Positions 35,892 through 46,901 of a stretch of DNA of 64,000 nucleotides are shown one piece after another (the stretch's first letter is position 1; every line of letters begins with the position of its first letter). The notes beneath the pieces were generated by a model, which saw only the letters and a program-made list of their open reading frames with translations, was not told the origin of the DNA and made no database searches. Origin of the DNA: Apiosordaria backusii. Its lineage: Eukaryota; Ascomycota; Sordariomycetes; Sordariales; Lasiosphaeriaceae. The position numbers were made by a program, and so were the translations under genes. Location: assembly GCA_030549205.1 (NCBI GenBank), contig JAUKTV010000002.1, positions 1,922,001 through 1,986,000 on the forward strand, read 5' to 3'.

Positions 35892-36997
35892 ACAGCTGGA
35901 ACTAGTTTGCAAGACAGCGACTACTCGTGAGTTCTGCTGTCGATGTGAGCTCTTCAAGTTTTTGCGGCCTTCAGGAGCTGACATCAAACTGCAGAGGAGA
36001 AGTAGATTTCCGTTTCAACGTCGTTGATTATGGCAATCATCCCTACGGCCGAGTTTAAACACGAGAATCGGCTAGGTGGAAAACCGATTTGGGGATATAT
36101 TTTGGAATGGCTATGCATATCAGGCTTGGGGATATGGGACATGGATCTGGTTTCTTTGAGCAGGTACTCACATTTGCTTGGGTTTATTGCGTCCTCTGGT
36201 ATATCTGTGAGAGGGATATGAGGAAATACCATTGCTGTTTAAGCGGTCTCTTTCTTTGCCGGTGGAAGTGAATGTGAATTCTAGGGTATTGTTGCATGCT
36301 ACGACCTTTGATCGCGAAGGGAACGAGTTGATTTGAGAAGCTGCGGATGACGTCACGCCTGTTAATTAAAAGCCATAAGAAGGATTCGAGGCTTGGGGAT
36401 ATCCACCATTCGTTCGAATGAACAAATCATCCCATCTTCGACAGCTCAACGGTGTGGATGCCGCCGTTTGATACAACCCCTCAACCTCGATCCCACAAAA
36501 CCTTGAAGCTCCCCAGCATCTCGAAGGCCGACCAATCACGGGAGATTGAGGATTAAGGGGCAGCGCTGACTAAGCCTAACCCATCTCCACTTGGCTTCGG
36601 GCAGCTCCAAAACCCGGGGCCGACCACCCCCGCGGGTTCCGCTTCTGTCGACGGCGGAATTAGCGGCCATCCTTCGACCAACACACCACACTAATGCTGA
36701 TGGCGTTTTCTTCAGCTCCTGTATGGTCGGTTCGGATGTGATATTTGGGCGTTGGCAGGCGTGGAGAACAAGCACTTTTCGCATTGGACTGGACTGCATC
36801 TCGCGATAGAGTCCTTAACTCCGATAACCCCCGGAAACAGCTAGACCAGCATCACCAAGCGATAGCGCGGCCTAACTGCCTATCCACTCACACCCACTTC
36901 CCTGTCTCTTCGAAGAGCTTGGGTGCTTGGCTCCTCAAGAAAAGAATAAAAAGCCCCCGCATCGATCGTTGACCGTTCCAGGTCTGCTGTTGTCAGA
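35892..36997. other. Intergenic, no gene seen
   Basis: Contains the 3' end of the previous gene and the promoter/leader of the next. Several short frames exist on both strands but none has a recognisable motif. The last 100 bases before 36998 are likely the 5' leader. Confidence 0.4.
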
Positions 36998-38480
36998 ATG
37001 GGTGTAGAGAGGCTTTTGAGAAATCGGCAATTTGTCAATCGGTTTTCTTCTGGGTTTGTAACAACTTCGTCGTCTCATACTCGAGTTTTTGTGGGTTTTA
37101 ATCGAGCCCAGCTGAGGAGGGTTGGGTATTCTCCTGCTGTTGCTGCTGCACCTCGTCGATCAGCTGTCGTCCCTGTCTCGACAGCTGTTGCCGCTACCAT
37201 GGCTGCTGCTGCTGCTGGTGTTGCTGGTGCGGGAGTGGTGGTGTACGAGGCCTCGGTGTCAAAGCCTGTCAGGGCGGGGGATATACCTGAAGACGCGGCG
37301 ACAGCGCCGCATCATGTTAAAGATTCGAGTGGGAATCATGTCAAGTTTCGGAATCCGTATCCGTCCGCGGGGGATCCAAAGCCGACGATGATGCAGACTT
37401 TGAGGGCTATTTTGATGTGAGACTGACACCCCTTTTCACCTCTTTTGGATATCCATTGACAATCTCGATAGGGCCAAAATACAAGGGAATTTACCTACCC
37501 CTTCTACGGCTGAAGCGGAAATCCCCTGCTGCGCACCTCAGTTCTCACCCTCCCGGGAAAATACTGGCGGTTCCCTCCGAGCAACTTGGCTCGGGCACGC
37601 GTGCTACTACATCGAGTTCCCCTCCGGTCTGCGGGTGCTGTTTGATCCGGTATTTGAAGACCGCTGCGCGCCGGTCCAGTGGCTGGGTCCGAAGAGATAC
37701 ACCCAGCCGCCGTGTAAACTGGCCGAGTTGCCGGTTGTCGACGCGGTGATTATCAGCCATAGTCACTACGATCATCTCAGTTATTCTTCGGTAAAGGAAC
37801 TGCAAAAGAACCACCCCAACGCATGGTTTTTTGTTGGGTTGGGGCTGGAGAAGTGGTTTAAAGCTAGTGGGGTGGAGAGGGTAACGGAGATGGATTGGTG
37901 GGAGGATGTCAAGCTCACTTTGACACCCACCACTCAAGGGGGGAAAGAAGGGGGGGAGATAACGGCGGAGATTTCGTGCTTACCCTGCCAGCACTCTTCT
38001 GGGAGGAATGGGCTGGATCACGATCGGACTCTCTGGGCGAGTTGGGGGGTGAAATCAGGAGGGAAAAGTGTCTGGTTTGGTGGTGACACTGGCTATCGAC
38101 GGGTGCCGCAGCTGCCAGTTTCGGAGTGGAAAGACCCAGCGGCGGATTATGGACCGGAATATGACTCTCTACCGAAATGTCCGCAGTTTAAACAGATTGG
38201 CGAGAGGAGAGGGCCGTTTGATCTGGGGCTGATACCCATTGGGGCGTACCACCCGCGGTGGTTGTTTAGCTGGATGCATGCTAATCCGTATGATGCGGTG
38301 GAGATATTCAAGGATACAAACTGTAAGAAGGCGATGGGGATACACTGGGGCACTTGGGTTTTGACGAGCGAGGAGGTGGAGGAGCCGCCGAGGTTGTTGA
38401 AGGATGCGCTGAAGAGGAGTGGGATAGAGGAGGAGGGGGTGTTTGGGGTTTGTAAGATTGGTGAGACGAGGGAGTTTTGA
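36998..38480 (+). CDS. NAPE-PLD-like metallo-beta-lactamase-fold hydrolase, mitochondrial (Fmp30-type)
   Basis: Two exons, 36998-37416 and 37472-38480 (475 residues). The intron is GTGAGA...GATAG with CATTGAC as branch. The first about 35 residues (MGVERLLRNRQFVNRFSSGF) are basic and acid-free, fitting a mitochondrial presequence, and an Ala-rich membrane-like segment follows (about 66-85). The catalytic domain has ATWLGHACYYIEFPSGL, the metal-binding HSHYDH at residues 236-241, QHSSGR, WFGGDTGY and IGAYHPRWLF, the metal ligands of the N-acyl-phosphatidylethanolamine phospholipase D family. The yeast relative Fmp30 sits in the inner mitochondrial membrane and affects cardiolipin metabolism. 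Family assignment is firm; substrate is inferred. Confidence 0.9.
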
Positions 38481-38992
38481 GGGGTGGGGGGCGGGTGAGA
38501 TAAGGGGGCTGAGTAAGGGGGGTGTTTATAGACGCTGTGTGTGGTTCGGTGTATCTGGATAGACGCTGTGTGTGGTTCGGTGTATCTGGATAGACTTGCG
38601 TTGTAGATAATGACACTCTGATTGGATATGGAAATGTGATACTGCGGTGACACCTGAGAGAAATGTGCCCGGTTATTGTGTTGACTGAGCCTGTTCGACA
38701 ACCACCCAACCAGTCAACTTCAAGCCTCTTAACCTGGCTTCAGACCACCCCTCAGCATACAAAAGTGCCAATACAAGTGATGCATCTAGCGTTGTCATGA
38801 CTTGTCGATCTCTAATCTATGTCATAGTTATCCATTCCGCATGAAGTCATCCGATGCAGTCATCCGATGCTGTCTTCCTCATTCAGTATTGCGTTGCCAT
38901 GTCGTTAATTCACAGAAGCCATCATACATTAAACATCACTTCATAACAGAAACATCTCAAGGCCTGCCGAGAAAGAAAGAAAAGACAAGAGA
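38481..38992. other. Convergent 3' intergenic region with a 31-bp tandem duplication
   Basis: Two perfect tandem copies of a 31-bp unit beginning TAGACGCTGTGTGTGG occupy 38529-38590, just downstream of the hydrolase gene. Nothing else is recognised before the stop of the RGS-LOV gene. Confidence 0.6.
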
Positions 38993-41152
38993 TCAAGAGG
39001 CAGCAGTCAGAACAACAACGACAAATTCCACCTCCCCTTCCCCATTCTTGAGCGGTGTCCAATGACTCACCACCTTTTTGGTATTGTTCTTTGTTGCTGA
39101 TCCTGCCCCATTATGAGAAAACACTGAGCTCAGCAAATCCGCTCCTCTGTCCAAGGTATCGCTCAGTCTTGAGGGGTGATAATCTGCGGGTTTGACTGTG
39201 CTGTTCCCTCGTGTGTGCCCCTTTTTGGCAGACGTTGTTGGTTGTTGTGGAGGTGGAGAAAAGATCGTCGTGGTCATGTCAAGACTGACCGACTCGCCTG
39301 CTGCGATGGCCGAGTAGACTGTCGACCGGACCTGTTTGTTGCTGCTCGAGTTTATTGTTCCGGCACTTGGTGTCAAGACGGCAAAGATATCCCTCCCATT
39401 GACAAGTTTGGCGTCGTTGGGCTCGTTGAGGCCCAGCATTGACAGGGCAAAGGGGGACGAGAAAGAGATTGTTAGTTGAGCCGCAATGCCACCGCCTGCT
39501 AGCGAGCCGGCATGATGATGGGATCGAGTAGACTCAATGGTACTGCTGCTTGCCGCGGTGCCGTTGGAGAACAAAGAGGGGGTGTACTTCAAGACGAAGA
39601 ACCGCGAGTAAGGGGTGCTGTACTCTTCTTGCTGCGAATCAGACTTTTGGCGCGACATGGGGGGGAGGGCTGATCGCTTTGCTGTTCCAGGAGCTGGTTG
39701 TGGGACGATCTCTGCCCTGGGTGTACTCGGTCGGACGGGGGTTCTCGGTCGCGTGCCGCTACCCTTTCGGGAAAACTTCCCGAAGAAGCGATTGCGAGGG
39801 GCCGGTCTTTGTTGGGTGCTGGTCGAGCTCAAAGGCCGTTCGGCATCAGCATTGACCGGATTCCTCCACACCGGTCTCTCCTGTGGCTGAGCCCCCTTTC
39901 CGGACGGCGGCTGCTGTGTGTCTCCCGGGGGACCGAAGTTGAGTATGCGAAGGATATCTTTGTAGTCTGATCCCATGCTCTCTGACACATTGATCTGAGC
40001 ACCAAGAAAGTACCGAATAGTATCCCCCTCAAAAAGAGGACAAATAAACAAGAGGTTCCAAAACGGAGTCCCATCCTTGCGATGATTGATGAGTAGCTCG
40101 GATGCTTCATGCCCGGCTGACACAGCCTCACCCAGACGCCGTGTAGCTGCTGGATCGGTAGATATGCCCTGAAAGAACCTGCAATTCTTGTTCATGATTT
40201 CCGCACGTCCATATCCAGAAATTCTCAGAAAGCCGTCCGACGCACAGATGATGGGGTTGTCAGGCTCGAGAGGCGTCGTCAAACAAAAGGCATCTCCCAG
40301 ACCTGGGTAGACAGATCGGAAGCCCCCAGTCAAAGATTGACCTGCCGAAAGTGAGCTCCTCATACACTGGGACAGTTGGTGCATGACAAACTCTGGGTAG
40401 AGTGTCTCGGCCAGTCGTTCTTCGACTGCAGCTTTTGCCTCTCGGTAAAGCCGCTCCAAAGATGGCAAAGCTGTTCGCGCGCAGTGTTTGGTGTTGTTCC
40501 TCAGCATGTTGGCTACATCTGGTGGTAGATCAACCGGCGTTGTTGCTGCCACACCAGTAAACTCTGTCGTAATTTGACTGATCAACGATGTCGTATTCCC
40601 AAATGCCCGAAAGTATTCATCTACCCTGATCAAAAAGTTCATGTGATTTGCTGAAATCCCTCCCTTCCTGGCAGCATATCGGCAGAGTTTGTGTCCTGTT
40701 GTTGGGTTGGAAAAAGCCAGCTTGACGACGGCGGGTTCGAAGAAGTTGGGCAGAAGTTTGGCTTGAAGGATTGCGTCCTTGAAAACAACGCTGGGTTTAG
40801 GTCCGACCGACGTATCATCTATACTGCCGCCTTCATTTGAGCTCCGCACTTTAGTATGACTGGATCGCGAGCGAACCGAGCCATCTGAATTGTAGTCGGT
40901 GTACTGCCTGAATGCCGCCTGGTTGGTATGCAGCGAGAGCCCTGAATCGCTGCGCAGCCGTGAGGGTACGCAACCGCTTTGCTGGATCTGAGGGGCTTTC
41001 GAGGCCGGCGGTGGTGACAAAGCCGTCGCATTGGTAACACTCGTTCTTGTATCGCTCGGACAGGGTAAGACTAAGACACCACTGCCCCGTAGGCTATGGC
41101 CATCGCTTAGCGTGGATAGAGAGTCGAGCGTGTCCCTCTTTACCGATAGCAT
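38993..41152 (-). CDS. RGS-LOV blue-light photoreceptor
   Basis: A single 719-residue frame starting MLSVKRDTLD. Residues about 122-265 form an RGS-type helical domain (SVVFKDAILQAKLLPNFFEP...LYPEFVMHQL). Residues about 286-392 are a LOV/PAS domain with the flavin-adduct motif GYGRAEIMNKNCRFFQG (photoactive Cys324), then INHRKDGTPFWNLLFICPLF and YFLGAQINVS. The tail is basic and Ser/Pro-rich (about 405-510). A further PAS-like segment follows (RFFVLKYTPSLF...LTISFSSPFALSMLGL...HWTPL to the C-terminus), with a long insert. RGS-LOV proteins such as the Botrytis BcLOV4 bind flavin and move to anionic membrane lipids in blue light. The RGS part suggests a link to G-alpha signalling, but GAP activity is not established by sequence alone. 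All LOV residues that I can check are present. Confidence 0.9.
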   Translation of the reverse strand: MLSVKRDTLDSLSTLSDGHSLRGSGVLVLPCPSDTRTSVTNATALSPPPASKAPQIQQSGCVPSRLRSDSGLSLHTNQAAFRQYTDYNSDGSVRSRSSHTKVRSSNEGGSIDDTSVGPKPSVVFKDAILQAKLLPNFFEPAVVKLAFSNPTTGHKLCRYAARKGGISANHMNFLIRVDEYFRAFGNTTSLISQITTEFTGVAATTPVDLPPDVANMLRNNTKHCARTALPSLERLYREAKAAVEERLAETLYPEFVMHQLSQCMRSSLSAGQSLTGGFRSVYPGLGDAFCLTTPLEPDNPIICASDGFLRISGYGRAEIMNKNCRFFQGISTDPAATRRLGEAVSAGHEASELLINHRKDGTPFWNLLFICPLFEGDTIRYFLGAQINVSESMGSDYKDILRILNFGPPGDTQQPPSGKGAQPQERPVWRNPVNADAERPLSSTSTQQRPAPRNRFFGKFSRKGSGTRPRTPVRPSTPRAEIVPQPAPGTAKRSALPPMSRQKSDSQQEEYSTPYSRFFVLKYTPSLFSNGTAASSSTIESTRSHHHAGSLAGGGIAAQLTISFSSPFALSMLGLNEPNDAKLVNGRDIFAVLTPSAGTINSSSNKQVRSTVYSAIAAGESVSLDMTTTIFSPPPQQPTTSAKKGHTRGNSTVKPADYHPSRLSDTLDRGADLLSSVFSHNGAGSATKNNTKKVVSHWTPLKNGEGEVEFVVVVLTAAS

Positions 41153-41427
41153 TGGTGCGGAAGTAGGAGGGTTTGACTGGAAGGGGTTAATGTGATAACA
41201 TCAAATGGCCCAGGGTAGTGCATACTAGGGGCTGAAGGTTACATGGACTCTGAGCTCGGAAACGGATTTGACGGAAAAAATGATGAAGATGGTTAGAAAG
41301 ATCACAGTACCAGGTATTCATGACAGCTCGAGCCCGATTGACAGAGTGTGAAAAGGGGCAGCACTGAACTTATCAAGGGTTATGGTTCTTGGGCAGCAAT
41401 GACTCGAACGGTTGATCCAATAGTCCC

Positions 41428-41832
41428 ATGCCGGTTTCCTTGCAAAGAACGACCCAGCAAACTATGCTGGCGTTTGGTCAGCTAGATTGGAACGACCAAG
41501 TGGAGAAACCGTCTGAAGAAAGCAGTTTCAGCAGGGAGAGCAAGGTGGATGATCCGGCCCACCGTTCTGGACTGGAGCATATGTGCTGCGAAATGCCGCG
41601 GCGGCTGGTAAGAGTTGTCTGGCACTCATTGGCTTCGCCTTTTAAAGGCTCGGTCGCAAACGGCGGCAACCTTTCTCAGAAGGCCAGACGTCTTTCAGAG
41701 ATTCCGCTTGGATGGCTTGATGAAGTCGACCTATATGAGAGTTTGAGTGACATTGACGGGTGTACTATCCACGACTTCCTGAAACAATGGCGTGCAGAAA
41801 GGTATTTGCTCATTCTAAGCCCCGGGACATGA
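41428..41832 (+). CDS. Hypothetical 134-residue protein (weak)
   Basis: An ATG-initiated frame (MPVSLQRTTQ...) divergent from the RGS-LOV gene, 275 bp from its start. The C-terminal third (LSEIPLGWLDEVDLYESLSD, then IHDFLKQWRAERYLL) looks protein-like and amphipathic. No domain is recognised and there is no signal peptide. The frame could be chance or part of the RGS-LOV leader region. Confidence 0.25.
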   Translation: MPVSLQRTTQQTMLAFGQLDWNDQVEKPSEESSFSRESKVDDPAHRSGLEHMCCEMPRRLVRVVWHSLASPFKGSVANGGNLSQKARRLSEIPLGWLDEVDLYESLSDIDGCTIHDFLKQWRAERYLLILSPGT

Positions 41833-43209
41833 GCCTCAATTTGATCTAGCGTTTGTATGTTAGATTTGGTTATGGATTATGGGTAGTTACACGCACTGGT
41901 CCCGGCTGCAAGCAGACCAGGCGGTGGTCAACCATGGATATCAAGGACAGGAATCCAGATGGATTTTCCGTCGTTTTCGTTGTCGTCTTTCCGGAACTCT
42001 TTACGTTTCCCCAACCCCGCTAGGTGATGCCCATTGAGACCCAACCGCCTACCGGAGATATCTGAGCGTTGGTCATCCTGGTTGTCGGGTTGTTTGTGGG
42101 ATGAGAGTCTGCTGCGTCACATTGTCGGGAACTGGCAGACTATGTGATCCGAAGCGTTCAGCGACGCACAACCTATGGTCTGTGTGATGAGGAACGTTCA
42201 GGTTGTCCAATCAGTGATGGATGGGGTCATCGAGTATACATACGGGAGCTTGCGTCGGACTGGTGTGGGAGCTCTCGGGTGCTGCGCGATATCGAGAGCC
42301 TCTGGATAAAACCAAACATGAAACTTTGTTTGAGAGCATCTTGTTTATAGCCCACCAGCCATAGCGGGCGGTTTGACGAAGCTATGGAGATGGGATGATG
42401 ACGAAGAGCAGTGCGGTTGGTGGTGGACCACAAAGACACCTGGACCCCCGTAAGTTCGGCAGATGCCCCTGCCGATGGCGTGCAGGACGCTAGTTTAGCG
42501 CCCGAGGTGGGGCTCAATATCTCTACCTACCTAGCACAGTGATGTTTCCACCTTCTTCAACATTTCAACACGTCAAATTCGATCAGGAGAGGCTGACTGG
42601 TCTGAAGTAGAGAACATAGATCGCGATTTACATTCTACTCCTTGTTTGCCGCTGACCTCAATCACATCGTATGATGGCCGTGCTCCGTCAGCCCACAAGA
42701 CACTTCATGTGCTTGCACACCGTTTCCACCCAACCTCTTTGGTGGGAACACAGAACCAGCCAGTTTGAGTCGGAGCGAGACGCGTCGGGATGCGGTTTCC
42801 CATGACATATTGAGTTGAGGAGCTCCGAGTTGTCAGGATGCAGACCAGCTCACGGACGATGGAGACTGATCGCCCTCTGAGTTGATAACACATGAAAAAG
42901 AGGGGAAATCTGTCCAGTAACCTGGAAAACGGCAAGAAGATGCCAGAACGAACCTTCTTCAAGGCAACCAAGACAAAATTAACAACATGCGAGGGATTCA
43001 CTTCATCCGCCGTTCCTGCCCGTTTCTGCAACCCCACCCGTCTACTGCAATCGCCTCGGTAATAACCGTCGCACATGGACCATGGCAAGTCCCATGGAAT
43101 GAGACCCTTGGGGACAGAATAAGTGGCAGGACACTTCTCTTTCCCGGGACATCAGTTTCTCGACTCTCATCAGCCCTTTCCCATCGCCGTTGTTGGCGCT
43201 CCACTGACG
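41833..43209. other. Intergenic, no gene supported
   Basis: About 1.4 kb. Short frames on both strands show no motifs. The stretch just before 43210 is open in the GH92 frame back to a GTG at 43123, but lacks an earlier in-frame ATG. Confidence 0.4.
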
Positions 43210-45980
43210 ATGTTTGTCATTCTTGCCTTGTGTTGGCAAATCCTGGCCACGAAAGCACTGGAGGAAGCCATATTCGACCCTCTTGCCTATGTCGATCCCC
43301 TGATTGGCGCCAGCAACGGTGGAAATGTCTTTCCGGGGGCCTCATTGCCATATGGCATGACAAAGGCCGTCGCCGATACAAACAGTTCAAGCAACCAAGG
43401 CGGCTTCACCTTGGATGGCGCCTTCGTCACAGGCTTCAGCGGCATGCACGACAGTGGGACTGGCGGAAATCCGAGTCTGGGCAACTTTCCCTTGTTTCCC
43501 TTCACGAACTGCCCAGAAGGTGACATCAACCGATGCGAATTTCCCAAGATAAGCCGAGCTGCTCATGGAGGCTTCAGCAGCAACACGGTGACGGCAAAAC
43601 CCGGCATGTTTGCCATCACCCTCAACAACGGCATCAGGGCTGATATGACCACAACCCATCACACGTCATTGTTTAGGTTCACCTTTCCCACGCTTGGCTC
43701 AGACGGCGAACCGGCTCAACCGCTCATCCTGCAGGATCTGACAGATTTGGCAAATTCTCGGCAGGACAACGGCAACGTGGCGGTTGACCCCGAGACTGGA
43801 CGCATCACGGGTAGCGCCTGCTTCCTGCCGAGCTTCGGTAGTGGAAACTTTGTGCTGCATTTCTGCACGGACTTTAGGGGCGCAGACGTTTTGGACAGCG
43901 GCATATTTGTCAACAGTCGAGCCAGCACGGTCGTTCACAACCTCACCATCTCCAGGTCAATCAATGGGTATCCATTGCCTGGGGGAGCATTCATGAGGTT
44001 CAATTCGGGGGCAGAGCCGATCCTTGTGCGGACAGCCAACAGCTTCATCAGTGTTGAGCAGGCCTGCAAACATGCTGAAACTGAGATTCCAGACTTCGAC
44101 TTCGAGAGGGTGTCGGAAGCTGCTACAGAGATATGGCGGGAGAAGTTGAGCCCGATCAAGGTGTCACCTGTCGGAGTTCAAGGTTCACTGTTGACCAACT
44201 TTTACAGCGGCATCTACCGAACCATGATCAATCCCCAGAACTACACAGGAGAGAATCCCCGGTGGAAGAGCAGCGAGCCGTACTTTGATTCGTTTTATTG
44301 TATTTGGGATCAGTTTCGGACACAACTGCCTTTTCTGACTATCACCGATCCAGCTGCCCTGGCAGAGATGATACGCTCGCTCATTGACACATATTGGCAC
44401 ACTGGATAGCTACCAGATTGTCGTATGAGTCTCAATAAAGGCTTTACTCAGGTTCGTGGTTCTCCACAAGTTTCAACGTTGCCATAGAACTAACATTTGT
44501 CCAGGGTGGATCAAACGCAGACAACGTCCTGGCTGATACCTTCATCAAAGGCATAAAAGACGGCATTGACGTAAACATCTTTACTACCCCTATGTCTAGT
44601 TTTATTCACTAACTTAATTCTAGTGGGAAGATGGCTACGCAGCTGTTGTCAAAGACGCAGAAGTTGAACCCTACGACTGGTGCTGTGAGGGCCGCGGTGG
44701 CCTCGACAGCTGGAAAACGCTCGGTTACGTTCCAGTTGAGGACTTTGACTACAAGGGCTTTGGCACCATGACCCGCAGTATTTCAAGAACTCTCGAGTAC
44801 GCCTATAACGACTTTTGCATCTCCCAAATCGCCCACGGCCTTGGCCACACAGCCGACAGAGACAAATACCTCGAATCCAGCAACAACTGGAAAAACCTCT
44901 TCCGCCCTGACCAAACCTCCTGTCGGTGGAACGGCACCAACACAGGTTTCACCGGCTTCTTCCAGCCTCGCTATCTGAACAGAACCTGGGGGTGTCAAAA
45001 CCCGCTCAACTGCTCCAACCTCGACAACTACAGCGCTTGCTCCCTGCAAACCACCGGCAGTGAAACGTTCGAAAGCTCCATCTGGGAGTACAACTTGTGA
45101 TTTCCCCTTTCCTTCCCCATCTTGTTCTCCTCTCTAACCTTGAACCCCAATTAGTTTCGTCCCTCACAACCAAGCCACCCTCCTCACCCTCCTCGGCGGC
45201 CCAGCAGCCTTCACCGCCCGCCTAGACTACCTCCATAATAATAATATTACCTACATAGGCAACGAGCCCTCCTTCCTAACCATCTTCCAATACCACTACT
45301 CTGGCCGCCCCGCCCTCTCCTCCCTCCGCGCGCACTCGTACATTCCCGCCTATTTCCGGCCCACCCCCGACGGTCTCCCCGGAAACGACGACAGTGGCGC
45401 AATGGGTAGTTTCGTTGCTTTCGCCATGATGGGGCTTTTCCCAAATCCAGGGCAAAATGTTTATTTGATCACGCCGCCGTTTTTTGAAGAGGTGAATATT
45501 ACTAGTCCGGTGACGGGCAAGACGGCGAGGGTGAGGAATGTGGGGTTTGATGCTGGGTACAAGAACGTTTATATCCAGTCGGCGACGTTGGATGGGGAGG
45601 CGTATAATAAGAGCTGGGTTGATCACAGTTTTTTTACGGAGGGAAAGGAGTTGGTGCTGGTGTTGGGAGAGAGAGAGAGTGCGTGGGGGACAGGAGTGGA
45701 GGATTTGCCGCCTAGTTTGGGGGAGTATGTCGGTTTTGATAGCAGTGGGACAGCGACTACAACTGCAACTGCAACTGCAACTGCAACAAACCAGACAGCA
45801 ACTGCAACAGCGGCAAGGAGCCTGAGTGAGGCTGGGAGGCCGTGGAGGGGGGGGTATTTCGGCTTGGTGGGGGGGTCAAAAGGGGAAGGGATTGGGGTGA
45901 TAAAACACACGAGATATATGGGTGATGATGAATATCAAGGTGGAAATATCATGGTTGCGATGAATTATGACGGATTTTAG
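43210..45980 (+). CDS. Secreted GH92 alpha-1,2-mannosidase with one in-frame TAG
   Basis: Four exons: 43210-44451, 44505-44570, 44624-45096 and 45155-45980 (869 codons). All three introns are 53-58 nt with CTAAC-type branches, and the total is divisible by three. The start MFVILALCWQILATKA is a signal peptide. GH92 landmarks are all present: YVDPLIGASNGGNVFPGA, PYGM, GFSGMHDSG, YFDSFYCIWDQFRTQLPFL, then PDCRMSLNKGFTQGGSNAD, FFVPHNQATLLTLLGG and GNDDSGAMGSFVAFAMMGLF. The family is known to remove alpha-mannose from glycans. Codon 400 (44407-44409) is TAG, in the otherwise conserved HTG-x-LPDCRMS block. It is followed by CTA. It is either a nonsense mutation (TGG to TAG is a RIP-type change on the other strand) or a readthrough site. 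The C-terminus holds a Thr-Ala repeat (ACTGCA units, about 45763-45812). Confidence 0.85.
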
Positions 45981-46901
45981 ATGAGTTTTTTCCAAAATGG
46001 TCACGAAATGTATTCATGATTATTGGTTGGGCGCTGAAACAGTGGCGTTTCCAGATGCAAGAAACACGCACGGCTACGGTACCCGAGACATGACTGATGG
46101 TACCTTATGTGCATGTGTTTCCGGCATTACATCTTCAACACATACACCAACCACAACACCCAGATTTAGAACAATGATCATCATTGATGATAAGCTATGC
46201 GCCAGCCTCGATATGTAGCAACGAAGAAAAAAAAATTGACAAAGATACCACCCATGAGGTCTGTTAAACAGCAAGCAAGAATAAAACCTCAATCTATAGG
46301 GTATCAAAAAAAAAAAAAAAAAAAGCACATCGTAAACCGCCACTCATTGCTTGCGCATCCCCCACAGCCCTGTCGACCTTTGCTTTACCTTAGATACACG
46401 TACCAAAAAATTAAATAAAAGCAACATACAAAACAACTTTTCCCCAGTCCTGCTCCCTATAATATCGCCTCCTGGTAAACCCTCCTCTGTGAAGCGTCCC
46501 CATCTTCTTGATCCTACACAATCCCACACAAATGGTAGGAAGCTCCCCTAAATGAATGAGGAAGATAACACCCATTCCGGCCTAGAGATTCCCCGACTCG
46601 TGCCATTGATCTCCCTGCTCCGGCCCTCGCCTTGGCGTACATGATTCGCCATAGCTTGTGTGAGTAGGGGATGATGAGGAAATTTGCCAACCAGCCCAAG
46701 CATAAACCCGAAACAGATGTTGACCCACAGAACGTGATCGAGGTTGACGACGAAAACAAATGCTGGATGAGAATAAAACCCGTGGTTCGGGGTGAGAAGA
46801 GAATCAATTGTTGGTCTCCGGCCAGCCAGTTATCATTAATATGTCGTATGTCATTCCCAAATCGAAGGGGAAATGAGTAAGTAAATAATACAAACGTGAA
46901 A
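45981..46901. other. Convergent 3' intergenic region with an A19 tract
   Basis: No gene seen. A run of 19 A residues occupies 46306-46324. This is between the 3' ends of the GH92 and F-box-like genes. Confidence 0.5.

Noticed and set aside
44298..44409. An intron that would splice out the GH92 TAG
   Set aside because: Any GT-AG pair around it removes strongly conserved GH92 residues (WDQFRTQ, LPDCRMS).
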